Shown in pieces: positions 27,600-38,300 of a DNA stretch of 42,240 nt. The stretch is from contig CAIYYV010000148.1 of the NCBI GenBank assembly GCA_903930425.1, forward strand, positions 1 through 42,240, given 5' to 3'. The position numbers and the translations under genes are program-made. This DNA comes from Akkermansiaceae bacterium (GTDB taxonomy: Bacteria; Verrucomicrobiota; Verrucomicrobiia; Verrucomicrobiales; Akkermansiaceae). Under the pieces are notes generated by a model. The model was not told where the DNA came from, did not search any database, and saw only the letters and a list, made by a program, of their open reading frames with translations. Numbering within the stretch: position 1 is the stretch's first letter; each line of letters begins with the position of its first letter.

Positions 27600-28327
27600 G
27601 GTTTTTTCAAAGGTGGGCCGTGACCGCGAAGTGATCGGACGGTGTCATGAAAGTCGAGTTTCGGGAATGGGTCCGCCCAACCGCGACGCAGCCTATTCCA
27701 GTTTGCCTCAGTAAGCACTTTGCCGGTGTTCGTGTCGCCAAGCCGTGCGCGTTGTAGTAACGCGGCGCTTTGCTGTGCGATGATGGGAAGCGATTCGCGT
27801 GAGAACATTTCGGAATGTGAAGAAGGCGGCGGTTGAAAGTCGGAGGAAATGCCTTCGGCTGCCAGCATGGCAGTGATTTTCGACCAATCAAATCCGGACT
27901 TCCAGCGAATGCCCTTGTGGCTTCCTTTGACCAAGCGCCATTTTTTGATCACCCCTTCAATGATTTGGAGTTCCAAAGCCATCTCCCGCACAAGTTCATA
28001 CTGCAACACCCGACTGCGGGTGTCGTCGATCTCTCCGACCGGGATGCTAACAGTTGAAGAAACCCAATCTGCGAAGAGCGGGGAGCTAACCAGGTGGTAT
28101 CCACGGGTGAGAGAAGTAAGATAAAGGCGGCCGTCATCACGAATTTCCCAATCGGCCATATAGCCGCGGTCAAGAGCGGAACATTTTGCCAATCGAATGT
28201 GCGGCCCGTCCGGTTGAAGCTTGGAAAAATCAGTGATTGCCGGATGATCCGGTGGAAGATAACCCAATTCCTCGACCTCGAAACGGTGGCCGCAGAGAAC
28301 AACGGTGTCTGGAATCTGAACAGTCAT
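27596..28327 (-). CDS. hypothetical protein, translationally coupled to the PIN gene
   Basis: 243-aa ORF whose stop overlaps the PIN start (ATGA). Confidence 0.65.
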   Translation of the reverse strand: MTVQIPDTVVLCGHRFEVEELGYLPPDHPAITDFSKLQPDGPHIRLAKCSALDRGYMADWEIRDDGRLYLTSLTRGYHLVSSPLFADWVSSTVSIPVGEIDDTRSRVLQYELVREMALELQIIEGVIKKWRLVKGSHKGIRWKSGFDWSKITAMLAAEGISSDFQPPPSSHSEMFSRESLPIIAQQSAALLQRARLGDTNTGKVLTEANWNRLRRGWADPFPKLDFHDTVRSLRGHGPPLKKP

Positions 28328-28368
28328 TTCGTCGGTTTTTCTACCTGCCTTTATACGGTTAGAAGTCC

Positions 28369-28716
28369 TTATGGCTCTTTTTCTGCGAGCACGAGTTTTT
28401 TGAGGTTTTCCAAACTCATTTCCATGCGGTGTGTTTCATAGCTGTCGGTCGGTTCGCTGGAAACCAAGCAGCTTCCTTTCTCGCCTTCGAATGGCAACCA
28501 CAAGTCAACGTTGTTATTGTAATCAGGATCCTCACTGATATGACTGACGCGTATGGCGATTCCGGGCGTTTGAAATTGTGGCAGGAACAAGAGGGGTGGC
28601 GCCGAGCCGAGCTCATGCATTTCCGTAGAAAACGGCTGCGTTTGTAGCCATTCAATGAATTGGCGGATGATTTCGCGATTGTCGGGAGAGGGCGGTGGAT
28701 TGGATGGTTGGTTCAT
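28369..28716 (-). CDS. hypothetical protein
   Basis: 115-aa ORF in operon orientation. Confidence 0.5.
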   Translation of the reverse strand: MNQPSNPPPSPDNREIIRQFIEWLQTQPFSTEMHELGSAPPLLFLPQFQTPGIAIRVSHISEDPDYNNNVDLWLPFEGEKGSCLVSSEPTDSYETHRMEMSLENLKKLVLAEKEP

Positions 28717-28767
28717 ATGCGGATGCTTGGTGTGGATGGGAGGAAGTCGAAACTGGCATAGCCGGAG

Positions 28768-29085
28768 CTAATGAAGAGGCGGGAGAGGGATGAGATTTGG
28801 AATGTTGGATTTTGGATGATGCATTAGAAGCGGACCAGTTACGGGGAGGGGCGGAGCAATGAAAGGCGAACATTGAACGTCGAACTTCCAACGTCGAACC
28901 GAACAGTTGTCGCGGTCCAATTCCCCATCTGCAAAAATATGTTTGATGTGCTCGCTAATCGTCCCCTTGGCCTTGCCGAAAAGCTCGGTGAACTGCTTCT
29001 GGCTGAGCCACACCATTTGGTCCTCCAGCCGCACGTCCAGCTTGGTGCGCCCGTCTTCGCTTTGGTAGATTAGAAATTCACTCAT
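28768..29085 (-). pseudogene. truncated RhuM-family gene
   Basis: First ~55 codons closely match the RhuM gene at 29672-30652, then unrelated low-complexity sequence. Confidence 0.7.
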
Positions 29086-29675
29086 GGCTTCTTTATCTTG
29101 CGGCCGGGCGGTGGCAATTTCTTCAACTCCTTCACGGCCGCCTCAAAATCTTTCTCCACCTGCGACGGCGCGGCGAGTTCTGCTAGGTGGAATTTCTCAA
29201 ACTCCTGCTCCGCCTTCCGCAGCGCCTGCTCATGGGAAAAATAATTCCCGCCGCCGCGTTGCTTCAGCCGTTCATCGTCCATCGCAAAGCCTTTGACGAT
29301 GTATTCCCGAAGCCGCTGGGTGGCCCAGATGCGGAATTGCGTGCCCCGAAGTGATTTCACCCGGTAGCCCACCGAGATGATGACATCGAGATTGTAGAAC
29401 TCGATTTCCCTCGTGACTTGTTTGTCGCCCTCGATTTGAACTGTTGCAGATTTTGCAACAGTTGCCTCTCGCTTCAGTTCACCGTCACTGAACACGTTGC
29501 CGATATGCCGGGAAATGACCGATTTGTCCCGCTGGAACAGGTCGGCCATTTGGTTCAGGGATAGCCACACGGTCTCGTCCTCCAGCCGCACTTGCAGCCG
29601 GATCCGGCCGTCGTCCGACCCGTAAAACAGGAATTCACCGCCGGGCGGCGGGGGGGATGGGATCAAGTCGTTCAT
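29082..29675 (-). CDS. RhuM-family protein
   Basis: VRLEDETVWLSLNQMADLFQRDKSVISRHIGNVFSDGEL ... FYNLDVIISVGYRVKSLRGTQFRIWATQRLREYIVKGFAMDD. Confidence 0.8.
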   Translation of the reverse strand: MNDLIPSPPPPGGEFLFYGSDDGRIRLQVRLEDETVWLSLNQMADLFQRDKSVISRHIGNVFSDGELKREATVAKSATVQIEGDKQVTREIEFYNLDVIISVGYRVKSLRGTQFRIWATQRLREYIVKGFAMDDERLKQRGGGNYFSHEQALRKAEQEFEKFHLAELAAPSQVEKDFEAAVKELKKLPPPGRKIKKP

Positions 29676-30652
29676 GGCGTTTCGGGAGGTGGTTGGAGTT
29701 GCTGGATAGCCCGATCAAAGTCGGATTCCAGATAATGATCCTCAGTGCGGCGGAACTCTGTAAATTCGTGCTCCGCGTGTTCCTTGGCCAGTTCCGCGGA
29801 GACTCTGCCCGCACTCTGCAGCACCTCGCGGTCATTGAGTGTTAGGAAGCCTTCTAATTTGGTGATCCAGTCCTGCATTGCCATCGGCACGCGGCGCTCC
29901 GCCTGCGACTGGGCAAAAATGAGATATTGCTCCACCAGATTGCCGAGGGCGCGGAGTTCCTGCTCATTCAGGTAGTTCTTGGCGACGGACACGTCGGCTT
30001 TGCGGATGCGCGCCCCTTCCCAGTGGGTGAGGCCCATGTTTGGCTGACACCGGTCGGCGCGAGTGACAATCACCTCGGCGGCGGTCTGGCCGTGAATGGC
30101 GTAGTGGACCTTGTTCTGCACCGTGGCGAAGAAGGTCTGGGTCAGCGGGTGATTGCCGTCGTAGTCGATACTCGTCGCGTAGATATCCGTGATCTTTTGG
30201 TAAAACCGCCGTTCGCTGGTGCGGATGTCCTGAATGCGGCGGCTCAGTTCCTCAAAATAGTCATTCCCCACTTGCGGGTTTTTCAGCCGCGCGTCATCGA
30301 GAACGAATCCCTTGATGATGTATTCCTTCAGCTTATCCGCCGCCCATTGCCGGAAACGCACTGCCATCGGGCTGCGCACGCGGAAACCCAGCGCCAACAC
30401 CATGTCGAGGTTGTAATGGGCAACCTCATACTGCTTGCCGTCAGCGGCAGTTGTTCGGAATAGCCGAACAACTGAATCCTCCGCCAATTCCCCGTCTTCA
30501 AAAATGTGCTTGATGTGCTCGCTGATCGTCCCCTTGGCCTTGCCAAATAGCTCGGTGAGCTGCTTCTGGCTGAGCCACACCGTCTCGTCCTCCAACCGCA
30601 CGTCCAGCTTGGTGCGCCCGTTCTCGCTTTGGTAGATTAGAAATTCACTCAT
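29672..30652 (-). CDS. RhuM-family protein
   Basis: MSEFLIYQSENGRTKLDVRLEDETVWLSQKQLTELFGKAKGTISEHIKHIFEDGEL ... YNLDMVLALGFRVRSPMAVRFRQWA; AAGAGG ribosome site before MSEF. Confidence 0.85.
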   Translation of the reverse strand: MSEFLIYQSENGRTKLDVRLEDETVWLSQKQLTELFGKAKGTISEHIKHIFEDGELAEDSVVRLFRTTAADGKQYEVAHYNLDMVLALGFRVRSPMAVRFRQWAADKLKEYIIKGFVLDDARLKNPQVGNDYFEELSRRIQDIRTSERRFYQKITDIYATSIDYDGNHPLTQTFFATVQNKVHYAIHGQTAAEVIVTRADRCQPNMGLTHWEGARIRKADVSVAKNYLNEQELRALGNLVEQYLIFAQSQAERRVPMAMQDWITKLEGFLTLNDREVLQSAGRVSAELAKEHAEHEFTEFRRTEDHYLESDFDRAIQQLQPPPETP

Positions 30653-30673
30653 GGCCTCTTTTCCGGTTCTTCT

Positions 30674-30694
30674 CTTGCGTCTTGCGTCTTGCGT
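30674..30694. repeat. tandem heptamer CTTGCGT x3
   Basis: Direct reading of three consecutive CTTGCGT units. Confidence 0.85.
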
Positions 30695-30696
30695 CT

Positions 30697-32364
30697 TCAA
30701 GTCTTGTGTCTTATCTCCAGCACCGTCAGTAAATGCCTTGCCCGAGAATACGCGACGTAAAGGTGCTCTTTGCGGAAATTCTGACCGACCGGTGGCACGT
30801 CGGTTAGAACCATTGCGTCCGCTTCCAGGCCTTTGAATTTACGGACGGTGGAAACGAGGATCGCTTTGCCCGCCCGCCATTGCTCCAGATCTTCTGTGAG
30901 CGGCACGCCGGCCAAGTCCGCCTTGCCGTGCAAGCAACCTGCCTCGGGACTATTTGCTGTCACGACGGCGATCTGATTCGGCTTCAAACCTTCATGGAGC
31001 CAAGTCTTCACCTGCTTCTCGGCGGCCTGTGCTTGGGCTGCTCCGCTGTCGATTTTCAGGATCACCGGTTCACGTCCCTCTGGTGATCCGGGGCGCACAG
31101 GAATCACTTTACCGATCACTTCACCGCATTGTTTGGAAATTCGCTCGGTGTTGCGGCAATTGGTCGCCAGCGAAAACGGCTGACCCAGGGCTGGCATCAA
31201 CTGGCTCTCCGCCCAAAAAATCCGTTGCGCCGGGTCGTAGAAAACATACAGCGGCCCCTCGGTCATCCCGGCATTCACCAATTCAAGCCCATCCCACCAG
31301 CTCGTCTCAAAGTCCTGCCCCTCATCCACCACCACCGCATCAAAGCGCTTGGTCAGCCGGTCCAGCGCCTGCTCGAACAAACGCGGCGCTTCCACATTCC
31401 AGAAGCGCGGATCATTGACCACAGTAGGCCACGGAATTTTTGCCTCCTTCACCCACTCCGCGCACAAGCCGTGGTAATGCCGTATCGTGATCCGCTGTCG
31501 GTATTCCTCCGGCAATTCATCCAGCAACCACTCGGCCAGCATTCTGTTGAAGCAGACAAACAGCACGTCCTTGCCCTCATCCGCGAAGCGCCGTGCACGG
31601 ATCATCGCCAGCTTCGTCTTGCCCGATCCGGCCACGCCCTCGACCACCGCACGGTCCCTGTTGCCGAGGAATTCAAGCAACTGCGACTGTTGCTCGGTCA
31701 GCCGGAAAATCTGCCGCTCCTGGTCTTCCACCTCCCGCCACAAGGCCGGAGCCAGGCGGAAGGTCGATGTCAGTGCGTTCATGATGCCGTCGAGCGCGGC
31801 CTTGCTGATGCCATCGGCGGATGGCTTGAAGGCATACGACTGAAACAAGGCCTCTATCTTTTTGCCAATCTTGTCCAAATCGGCCGCCCCTATCAAATTC
31901 TCCCGCACCACCCCCGGTGGCAGTGTTCCTTGAAAATCGCAATCGGGAAACACCACCGCCCGCGTCCGAACAAACGGCAGCTCGGCCCCGGGAAACGAGC
32001 GGTCCTTCACCAGTTTCTCCAGCGTGAACAAATTGCGCGACGCCTGCTCAAACGGATCTTTGACCGCATGCGTCGCGCCTCGTCGGTCCCAACGTCGGGT
32101 CGCGGGATCATACAACATCTGCCCGCCCTTCACCTCCAGCACCACGATCCCGTAGCGCGGGTCCACGATCACAAAATCCGCCTCGCCCTCGCGGATCACC
32201 TCGCCCTGCCACGGCTTGTCCAGATCGCGCTCTTTGCGCATCCACGGGTAGCTGTGAAAGATCCGCACGTCTTTCGGCAGTTGCGTGCACAACACCTCCG
32301 CCACCTTGCGCTCAGGGGCGTTTTCAATGGCAGCGGGATCGTAGTTGGGAATGAGCTTGGCCAT
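30697..32364 (-). CDS. NERD-domain UvrD/Rep-like helicase
   Basis: NERD-like GEADFVIVDPRYGIVVLEVKGG; VEGVAGSGKTKLAMIRA, VVVDEGQDF, KFKGLEADAMVL, VAYSRARHLLTVL helicase motifs. Confidence 0.9.
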   Translation of the reverse strand: MAKLIPNYDPAAIENAPERKVAEVLCTQLPKDVRIFHSYPWMRKERDLDKPWQGEVIREGEADFVIVDPRYGIVVLEVKGGQMLYDPATRRWDRRGATHAVKDPFEQASRNLFTLEKLVKDRSFPGAELPFVRTRAVVFPDCDFQGTLPPGVVRENLIGAADLDKIGKKIEALFQSYAFKPSADGISKAALDGIMNALTSTFRLAPALWREVEDQERQIFRLTEQQSQLLEFLGNRDRAVVEGVAGSGKTKLAMIRARRFADEGKDVLFVCFNRMLAEWLLDELPEEYRQRITIRHYHGLCAEWVKEAKIPWPTVVNDPRFWNVEAPRLFEQALDRLTKRFDAVVVDEGQDFETSWWDGLELVNAGMTEGPLYVFYDPAQRIFWAESQLMPALGQPFSLATNCRNTERISKQCGEVIGKVIPVRPGSPEGREPVILKIDSGAAQAQAAEKQVKTWLHEGLKPNQIAVVTANSPEAGCLHGKADLAGVPLTEDLEQWRAGKAILVSTVRKFKGLEADAMVLTDVPPVGQNFRKEHLYVAYSRARHLLTVLEIRHKT

Positions 32365-32368
32365 GGGG

Positions 32369-35300
32369 TCAGGGGACTTCCGTCCAAATCGTGAGGTTGT
32401 TCATTTGTTGATCTGTTAGCATGATGCCTTCCTCAAGCCCGACGCCATTTAGAAGCCTCAGACGTTTGGCCGGCGCGCCAGCCGTTTGGGTACGTTCTGT
32501 GAGAAACCACTCGCCATAGGCCCATGATCCGCCCGGTGTTTTCACCAGCACCCATTGCCTTGCTTGCGGCAGTGCTTGCATTTTCCCCAAGTCCACGTCG
32601 GCCCCATCGTCCCGTCGGAAGCGGAAACCGTCAGGAACGTTGGCTCCCAATGCATTCCTATCAATGGTTCCCGCAGGCAAAGTTCGTTCTTGCAGTAGTT
32701 CATCTAAAACCTTCGCCGCATCATGGCGATCAAGCAGATTGTGGTCCCGTTGGTTTCGGTGACTCCGGAGACAGCGGTAGCAACTTGCTGCAGGACGCAA
32801 TCCTTGTGCCTCGGCGGTAGCAACCAGTTCTTCTCGTGTCGCCGGCATCGCGTTTACATCTACTTGGCCACCGCATATGCAGGTAAGACACAGATCTTTT
32901 GCCGCTTGAAGGATGGTCCGGATCAATACCGCATTCCGTGCATCGGCGACCTGGTTACCCGGATTACCGTTCAGAACCAGATCGAGCACCGCGCCGCCGC
33001 CGCCCGTGGAGTCGTCGAAGAACACCAAACCGAGTTCACCATTGGCTCCGTCACCTGGCTGCACCAGTCCCTGAATGTCGCGCTCTTCGATATTCTTCAC
33101 GCGCGCCGTAGCACGCAGGATCGCCTGCATCGCAGAGCGTAGGGCAGCATCCAAACGCCTGCGACCATTGCAGTTTTCGGCCGCCCAGCGGTTCATTAGA
33201 CTACCTTGCGCGAAAAGCTCCGGGACGAACATCCATCCCGCAATGTCTGTCCGAACTTCATGACAGAGCGAAAAGCGCGCCCCTCCTTGAGGGAAACCCC
33301 TGTAGCCGGGGCCTTGATTGATGTAGGTGATCGAGCCGGACTCTGATTCCTTGGTGATGAGCCCGGTATTGGGGACGCGGCGCCCCTGAGGAAGGAAGGC
33401 GCGGGTATGCACGTGGATGGGCGTGCCCCGTTCACCGCGAACTTGGAAGGAGGGAGTCGAGACATTTGCTTGGAACGCATCGGGAAAACACAAATTGACC
33501 GGATTGAGTCTATCACCACAGTAGCGACACGGGTGCGGCGCTTGCTGAACATTGGGATCAATTCCCCAGTCGGGCTCGTGGCAGCCGTCGCAAATCCATC
33601 GCCGATCCAGATTATTCACGACATCGGTGAAATTTCCATTGTCCCAAACGACTACCTTGGCCGAGCGATAGCGCCGCTTGTCGGCTACTACAACCTGCTC
33701 GGGCGCATACTCGTAAAGACCAATCTTGAGATCCCGCTCCAGCTTCACATTTCGTCCATACGAATCGCCGACATCCGGCAGGAGCTGGATCACATCGACC
33801 GGGAAGCCGTACTTCGGCAGCACCCGGCAGCGGCTCAGCCATGTGATCGTCTGCTCGCGCAGGAGGTGCTTCTGAAAGCCACTCACGTGATCCTGTCCGT
33901 CCGGCAGGTAGTGGCGGATCTGGGCTTGCACCGAGCACCGGCGAAGATCCCTGCGGTTCTGGTTTGCATCGTTCGCCTCCACGAGGCCATTTGCACCGAC
34001 AGCGGGCCAATTCGGGCCTCCAAGCAGGCGATACTCTCCCTCGTTGCCATCATCGGCAAGCGGGTATGGGCAAATCGCCTGCAAGTCGAGAGGCTGTTGT
34101 TTGATTTGCCATATCAGATCTTTCGCTACTTCGTAAACAAGGCCGTCTTGACCAATCCCATCAATGGCTTTCAGGTAGGTTTGAAGGGACGCTGACCGCT
34201 GGTTCAACCATTCGCCCAACTCTTCAATCAATGGTGCGAAGCGCATCGTGACCGGATACGGACCATTTCCAGAATAACTTGATGCAACGGTCACTCCGAC
34301 AAAAAGATCGCCGACCAACTCCCACCGCCGGTCCTTTGTTTGACCGGGCTGTTCTTGAACCTGTCCGTTGTTCCGTGTCATCTTTATAGCATTGGCAGCA
34401 CTAGCTCGTTGTCCAACGCTTAGCCATTGTAGGAAATCGTGGAATGCCTCCGCACGGCAATGGCGGGCGCGGTAAATCTGATTTTCAAGGTAAATCTTGG
34501 GTTCCTCCAGCAGAGCGAAAAGCAGTTCCTCTGGATGCTCCCAGAAGTAGCGATCATGATCCCTGCGCCCTAGGAATGTCAGCACGTAAGAGGGAGATCC
34601 CGGACGCCGACCGGCGCGACCCGCCCGCTGACGGTAGTTTGCCACCGAGGGCGGCATGCCATTGAGAAACACACAACTCAGATCCCCGAGATCGACCCCC
34701 ATCTCGAAAGTGGTAGAGCAGGAAAGAATGTTGATATTTCCTTCCGCAAAGGCCCGCTGATAGTCGCTGCCCCGCGACTTGGCAAGTTGAGCAGTGTGTT
34801 CTTCGATGCGTAGGGGAATCAACTCAGGCGCGGCACCCGGATCATCAGCAACAGCATGAATCAAAAGGGCGTCTGGATTAAGACGATGCCTGCCGGTGTC
34901 TCCAATGGCTATCAAAACGTTGAATTGGGTGAACTGCGGCCAAAGCACGCCGAGCCATATGGATGCCTTGTCGTTGAAGAACTCGCGGATGCTGCCAGCT
35001 ACATTTGTTTTGCATGCTTGGCTGGCATTTTGCGCGATGTTCGCAGGAAAGGATCCAGCACCTTGCGGATTGTTATTCGCACTGCAGATCGTCTTCACGC
35101 ATTCGGAGAATGTTCCCGAGTTGTAAAGGCGTTGAACCAGCGCTGTGGCCGGAGCTGTTTGTAGATTGTTATGGCCGTCAAGAAAAGTCCTCAGACCACC
35201 ATGCCAAAACGTGGTCTCTTCGGCAATCACAGCACGCAAGTAATTGCTCAGCTTGGTCGGATTATTGCTGACCCAGCGGTGGGTGCCATCGGCTCCGTTT

Positions 35301-38300
35301 TCCGTCACCATCTTCTGATACCTTTGCAGACCTTCTTTTGGGAATGTGTCGGGAATATTGAGTTCGACTTTGTCGATGCACCAGATGAGCAATGCCTCGA
35401 TGACGCGACTGTAGGTATCGAAATTCGCTTGATGCAATCCAAGGGCCACAAGTGTCTGTGGGTCAGGATGCTCCAAAGTCAAACTGGAGATCCTCAGTAT
35501 CCCGCGCCGACGCAAAGAATGGCGACCTTGACGGGCGAGCGCCTGGAGAAGCCTCCACTGAGCGGCCTCGGGAAGACTCAGTTCGCCGATTGGTTTTTCA
35601 TAGCCGTCGTTATCCCTTTGCACGGCTGCGACGCTCAAGAGGCCACCGAGATTGTGCTGCCGGAGAAGATTTTCAAGTATCCTGGCTACGCGTGAATAGG
35701 TTGGGATTTGCGGATGATTCAGTAGCCATTGCTGCCGCTGCTGAGCCATGAACGGAGGAGCTTCTATGTACATTTGCCGATCAGCGGGTTGGATACCGTT
35801 CGCTTCCAACACCTCTTCATTCGTTGGCACATAAGCCTCCGCCGCCTCCTTGGCGGCTAAGATCAAAAGCGGTTCTAGGATCGTTTCCGCATGGTAATCT
35901 TGGAACGCCAAAGCGAGGGAAGCGGAGCCGCTGCGGGAGTCGGAGAAAGCCAGAAGCTTGCGCCCCTCACCGGGCAGGGTGCGAGCAACAGGATCACCGC
36001 TTGCACCGGCTTGCTTGGCCAGTTCCTCCATCGCCACAACTCGGACGCTGTCACCAACAGCCTCAAAGGGAGTGATGATGCCATACCGCGACCCGGCGAA
36101 CGGCTTTTGCGCTTCACCGCAGGTTGGGCACATCGGGATGAACTCTGGATAACTCACATGTGGCTTGGCATGATAAACCACGGGCACCCAATCGTTTTCT
36201 CCGTCCTGCTGCGGAACACCGTGCCTGAAGAGTCCTTTGCGGGTATTCAACCAGAGATCTTGCTGATCGCCGGCCTCGGGTGCCTCCATGTCCGTGGGCA
36301 ATTCCCCACGTTTCCAAATAAAAGCATGGAGGAACCCCCGCCTCGCCCCCCTTTCCGCTGAAAGTGAGTGAAGCTGATGCGCCTCCAAGGAAGGAGTTTC
36401 AGCATAGCCAAGAGCGAATGGCTGGCCACAGTCCCTACACAGACCAAGCGTGAGACCATCTCCTGTTCCCTCCGGCAGGAGGGCTGCATTCACGTGATCG
36501 CCCAGAGGGTCGGCGGCTAGGTGCAGGGCGGGCGCATCAACGCCACGGATCATCTGGTGGTAGCGGATGTCCAAAAGTGGTGTCCGCTTGCCCTTTTCCT
36601 TGGCCATCGTGGCAAGGGCGACGAGAGCATCCAAGGCCTCGGCTCGCTGAGCATGGTTCTCAAAAAGCCGCGCGGCCAGACTCGTGGCCGTGGCGCGGCT
36701 TGCCTGTTGGACAGAATTTGCCTGCGAAAGCTCGTATCGCAAGACGGCAAGAACGGGATCGTTTCGCAGTGCCTCCGCCATGGTTTGCTGGAAATCTCCA
36801 GAGGACACAGTACCAAGCTCATGCGCCCACGTGGTATCTAGTTCACCCGCAAGCTGTTGATCTTGCTGGGCGTCTTCATGCATGCGTTCGGCCAGTTCTT
36901 GCAGTAACCCGGCACAAGCCGCCGACATCCGGACTTGCAATGCCCCGGGATCAATTTCCGAATCTGTGGAAGCAGCAAGTTGCTTGGCGATGCCGAGCAA
37001 CCAGTCCAGTGCCTCCCATGACCAGAGTTGCACATTCTGCTGCCACTCGGCCAACAGGTGAAGACGATTCCCTATTGTTTTCGGAAACCTCTCACCATGT
37101 TGCAGGTAGGTATCGTCCGGGATGGAACTCGGCGATGGATCGGCATGCTCGTGAAGTAGGGAGCGCCACTTGTTCCAGTTATTCAGCGGTCCGACCGCAG
37201 CGACGACCAGATCGCGCAGAGCTATTACGTTTTCCTGTGAAGTCAAATCCAGCAGACCGGGTGCCTGATGCGGAGGCTTCATGAGTGACTTCCACGCAGC
37301 CGAATTCTCAGCCATACAAACCGCCGCAGCATGCGCGAGGGAGGTCACACTGAGGAGATCGCCTAAAGCTGCATCTCCCGCCATATTCTGTCGTAGATGC
37401 TCCACTTGCTTCATCACTCGCTTCATCACTCGCTTCCGCCATACCACACGCCCAAGGCATTCCTCGGATACCTCCATCAGGTTGCTGCCATTGAAAGGAG
37501 CGCTGACCAAGTGGATGTAGCGGGCTGCATCGCATAGATGGCCGCCATCCTGGATGGCTGGTGCCGCCTCCATAGTACCAAATTGGACGGCAAACGAATT
37601 CGCCTGCGCCGGGAAAAGGCGAGCGGCGAAGTTGATCCTGATCCGCTCGGCGCGTTCCTCATCCGTTAGGTTGTCATCACTGATAAGGGTGGCCGAGGTC
37701 GCCAAAAACCGGAGGCTATCACGTGGGGCGCCGTGATGCCTCACGCGCTGCTGCACGCGGCGGATCAGCCAGGCGATCTCCGTGCCGAGTGCGCCGCTGT
37801 AGCAGTGGGCTTCATCAAGAACGATGAACCTCCATGTCGGACCGAAAAGACTGCCATGCTTCGGCTGTAACAAGAGGCGCTCAAGCATCGAATAGTTGGT
37901 CACCAGAATATGGCCAGGCCGCGTATTCCATTCTTGGCGTGTCCTGACCTCGTTATTCAATGCACCTTCATCATCGAAACCCAAGTGCTTGTAATCGTCA
38001 TGAAGCCTTTGCTCCAATCCTTCAAGAGCCGTTCCAAGATTTTCAAGATCATCACCATCGATTGGATCGTCGTCATCGGTCTCGCCCGTGAACTTGCCGA
38101 ATCGGATTTCAGGTGCCCAACGCAGCACATTCCTAAGCCGTCGGATTTGATCGTTCACCAGGGCATTCATAGGATAAAGGATCATCGCCCTCACTCCGTA
38201 GCCCAACTCCCCATCCTCATTTTCTCGAACCAACGAATCAATCAGAGGAATCAGAAACGTCTCCGTCTTGCCGGAGCCAGTGCCCGAACAAACAACAAGG

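Noticed and set aside
30674-30694. Short CRISPR-like repeat
   Set aside because: Only a contiguous 7-bp tandem without spacers.
31129-32394. 421-aa plus-strand ORF
   Set aside because: Entirely antisense to the NERD-helicase gene, with low-complexity His/Arg/Pro-rich composition typical of shadow ORFs.
33407-34195. 262-aa plus-strand ORF
   Set aside because: Antisense shadow of the large helicase-DUF1998 gene.
36577-37284. 235-aa plus-strand ORF
   Set aside because: Antisense to the helicase gene; no recognisable family.
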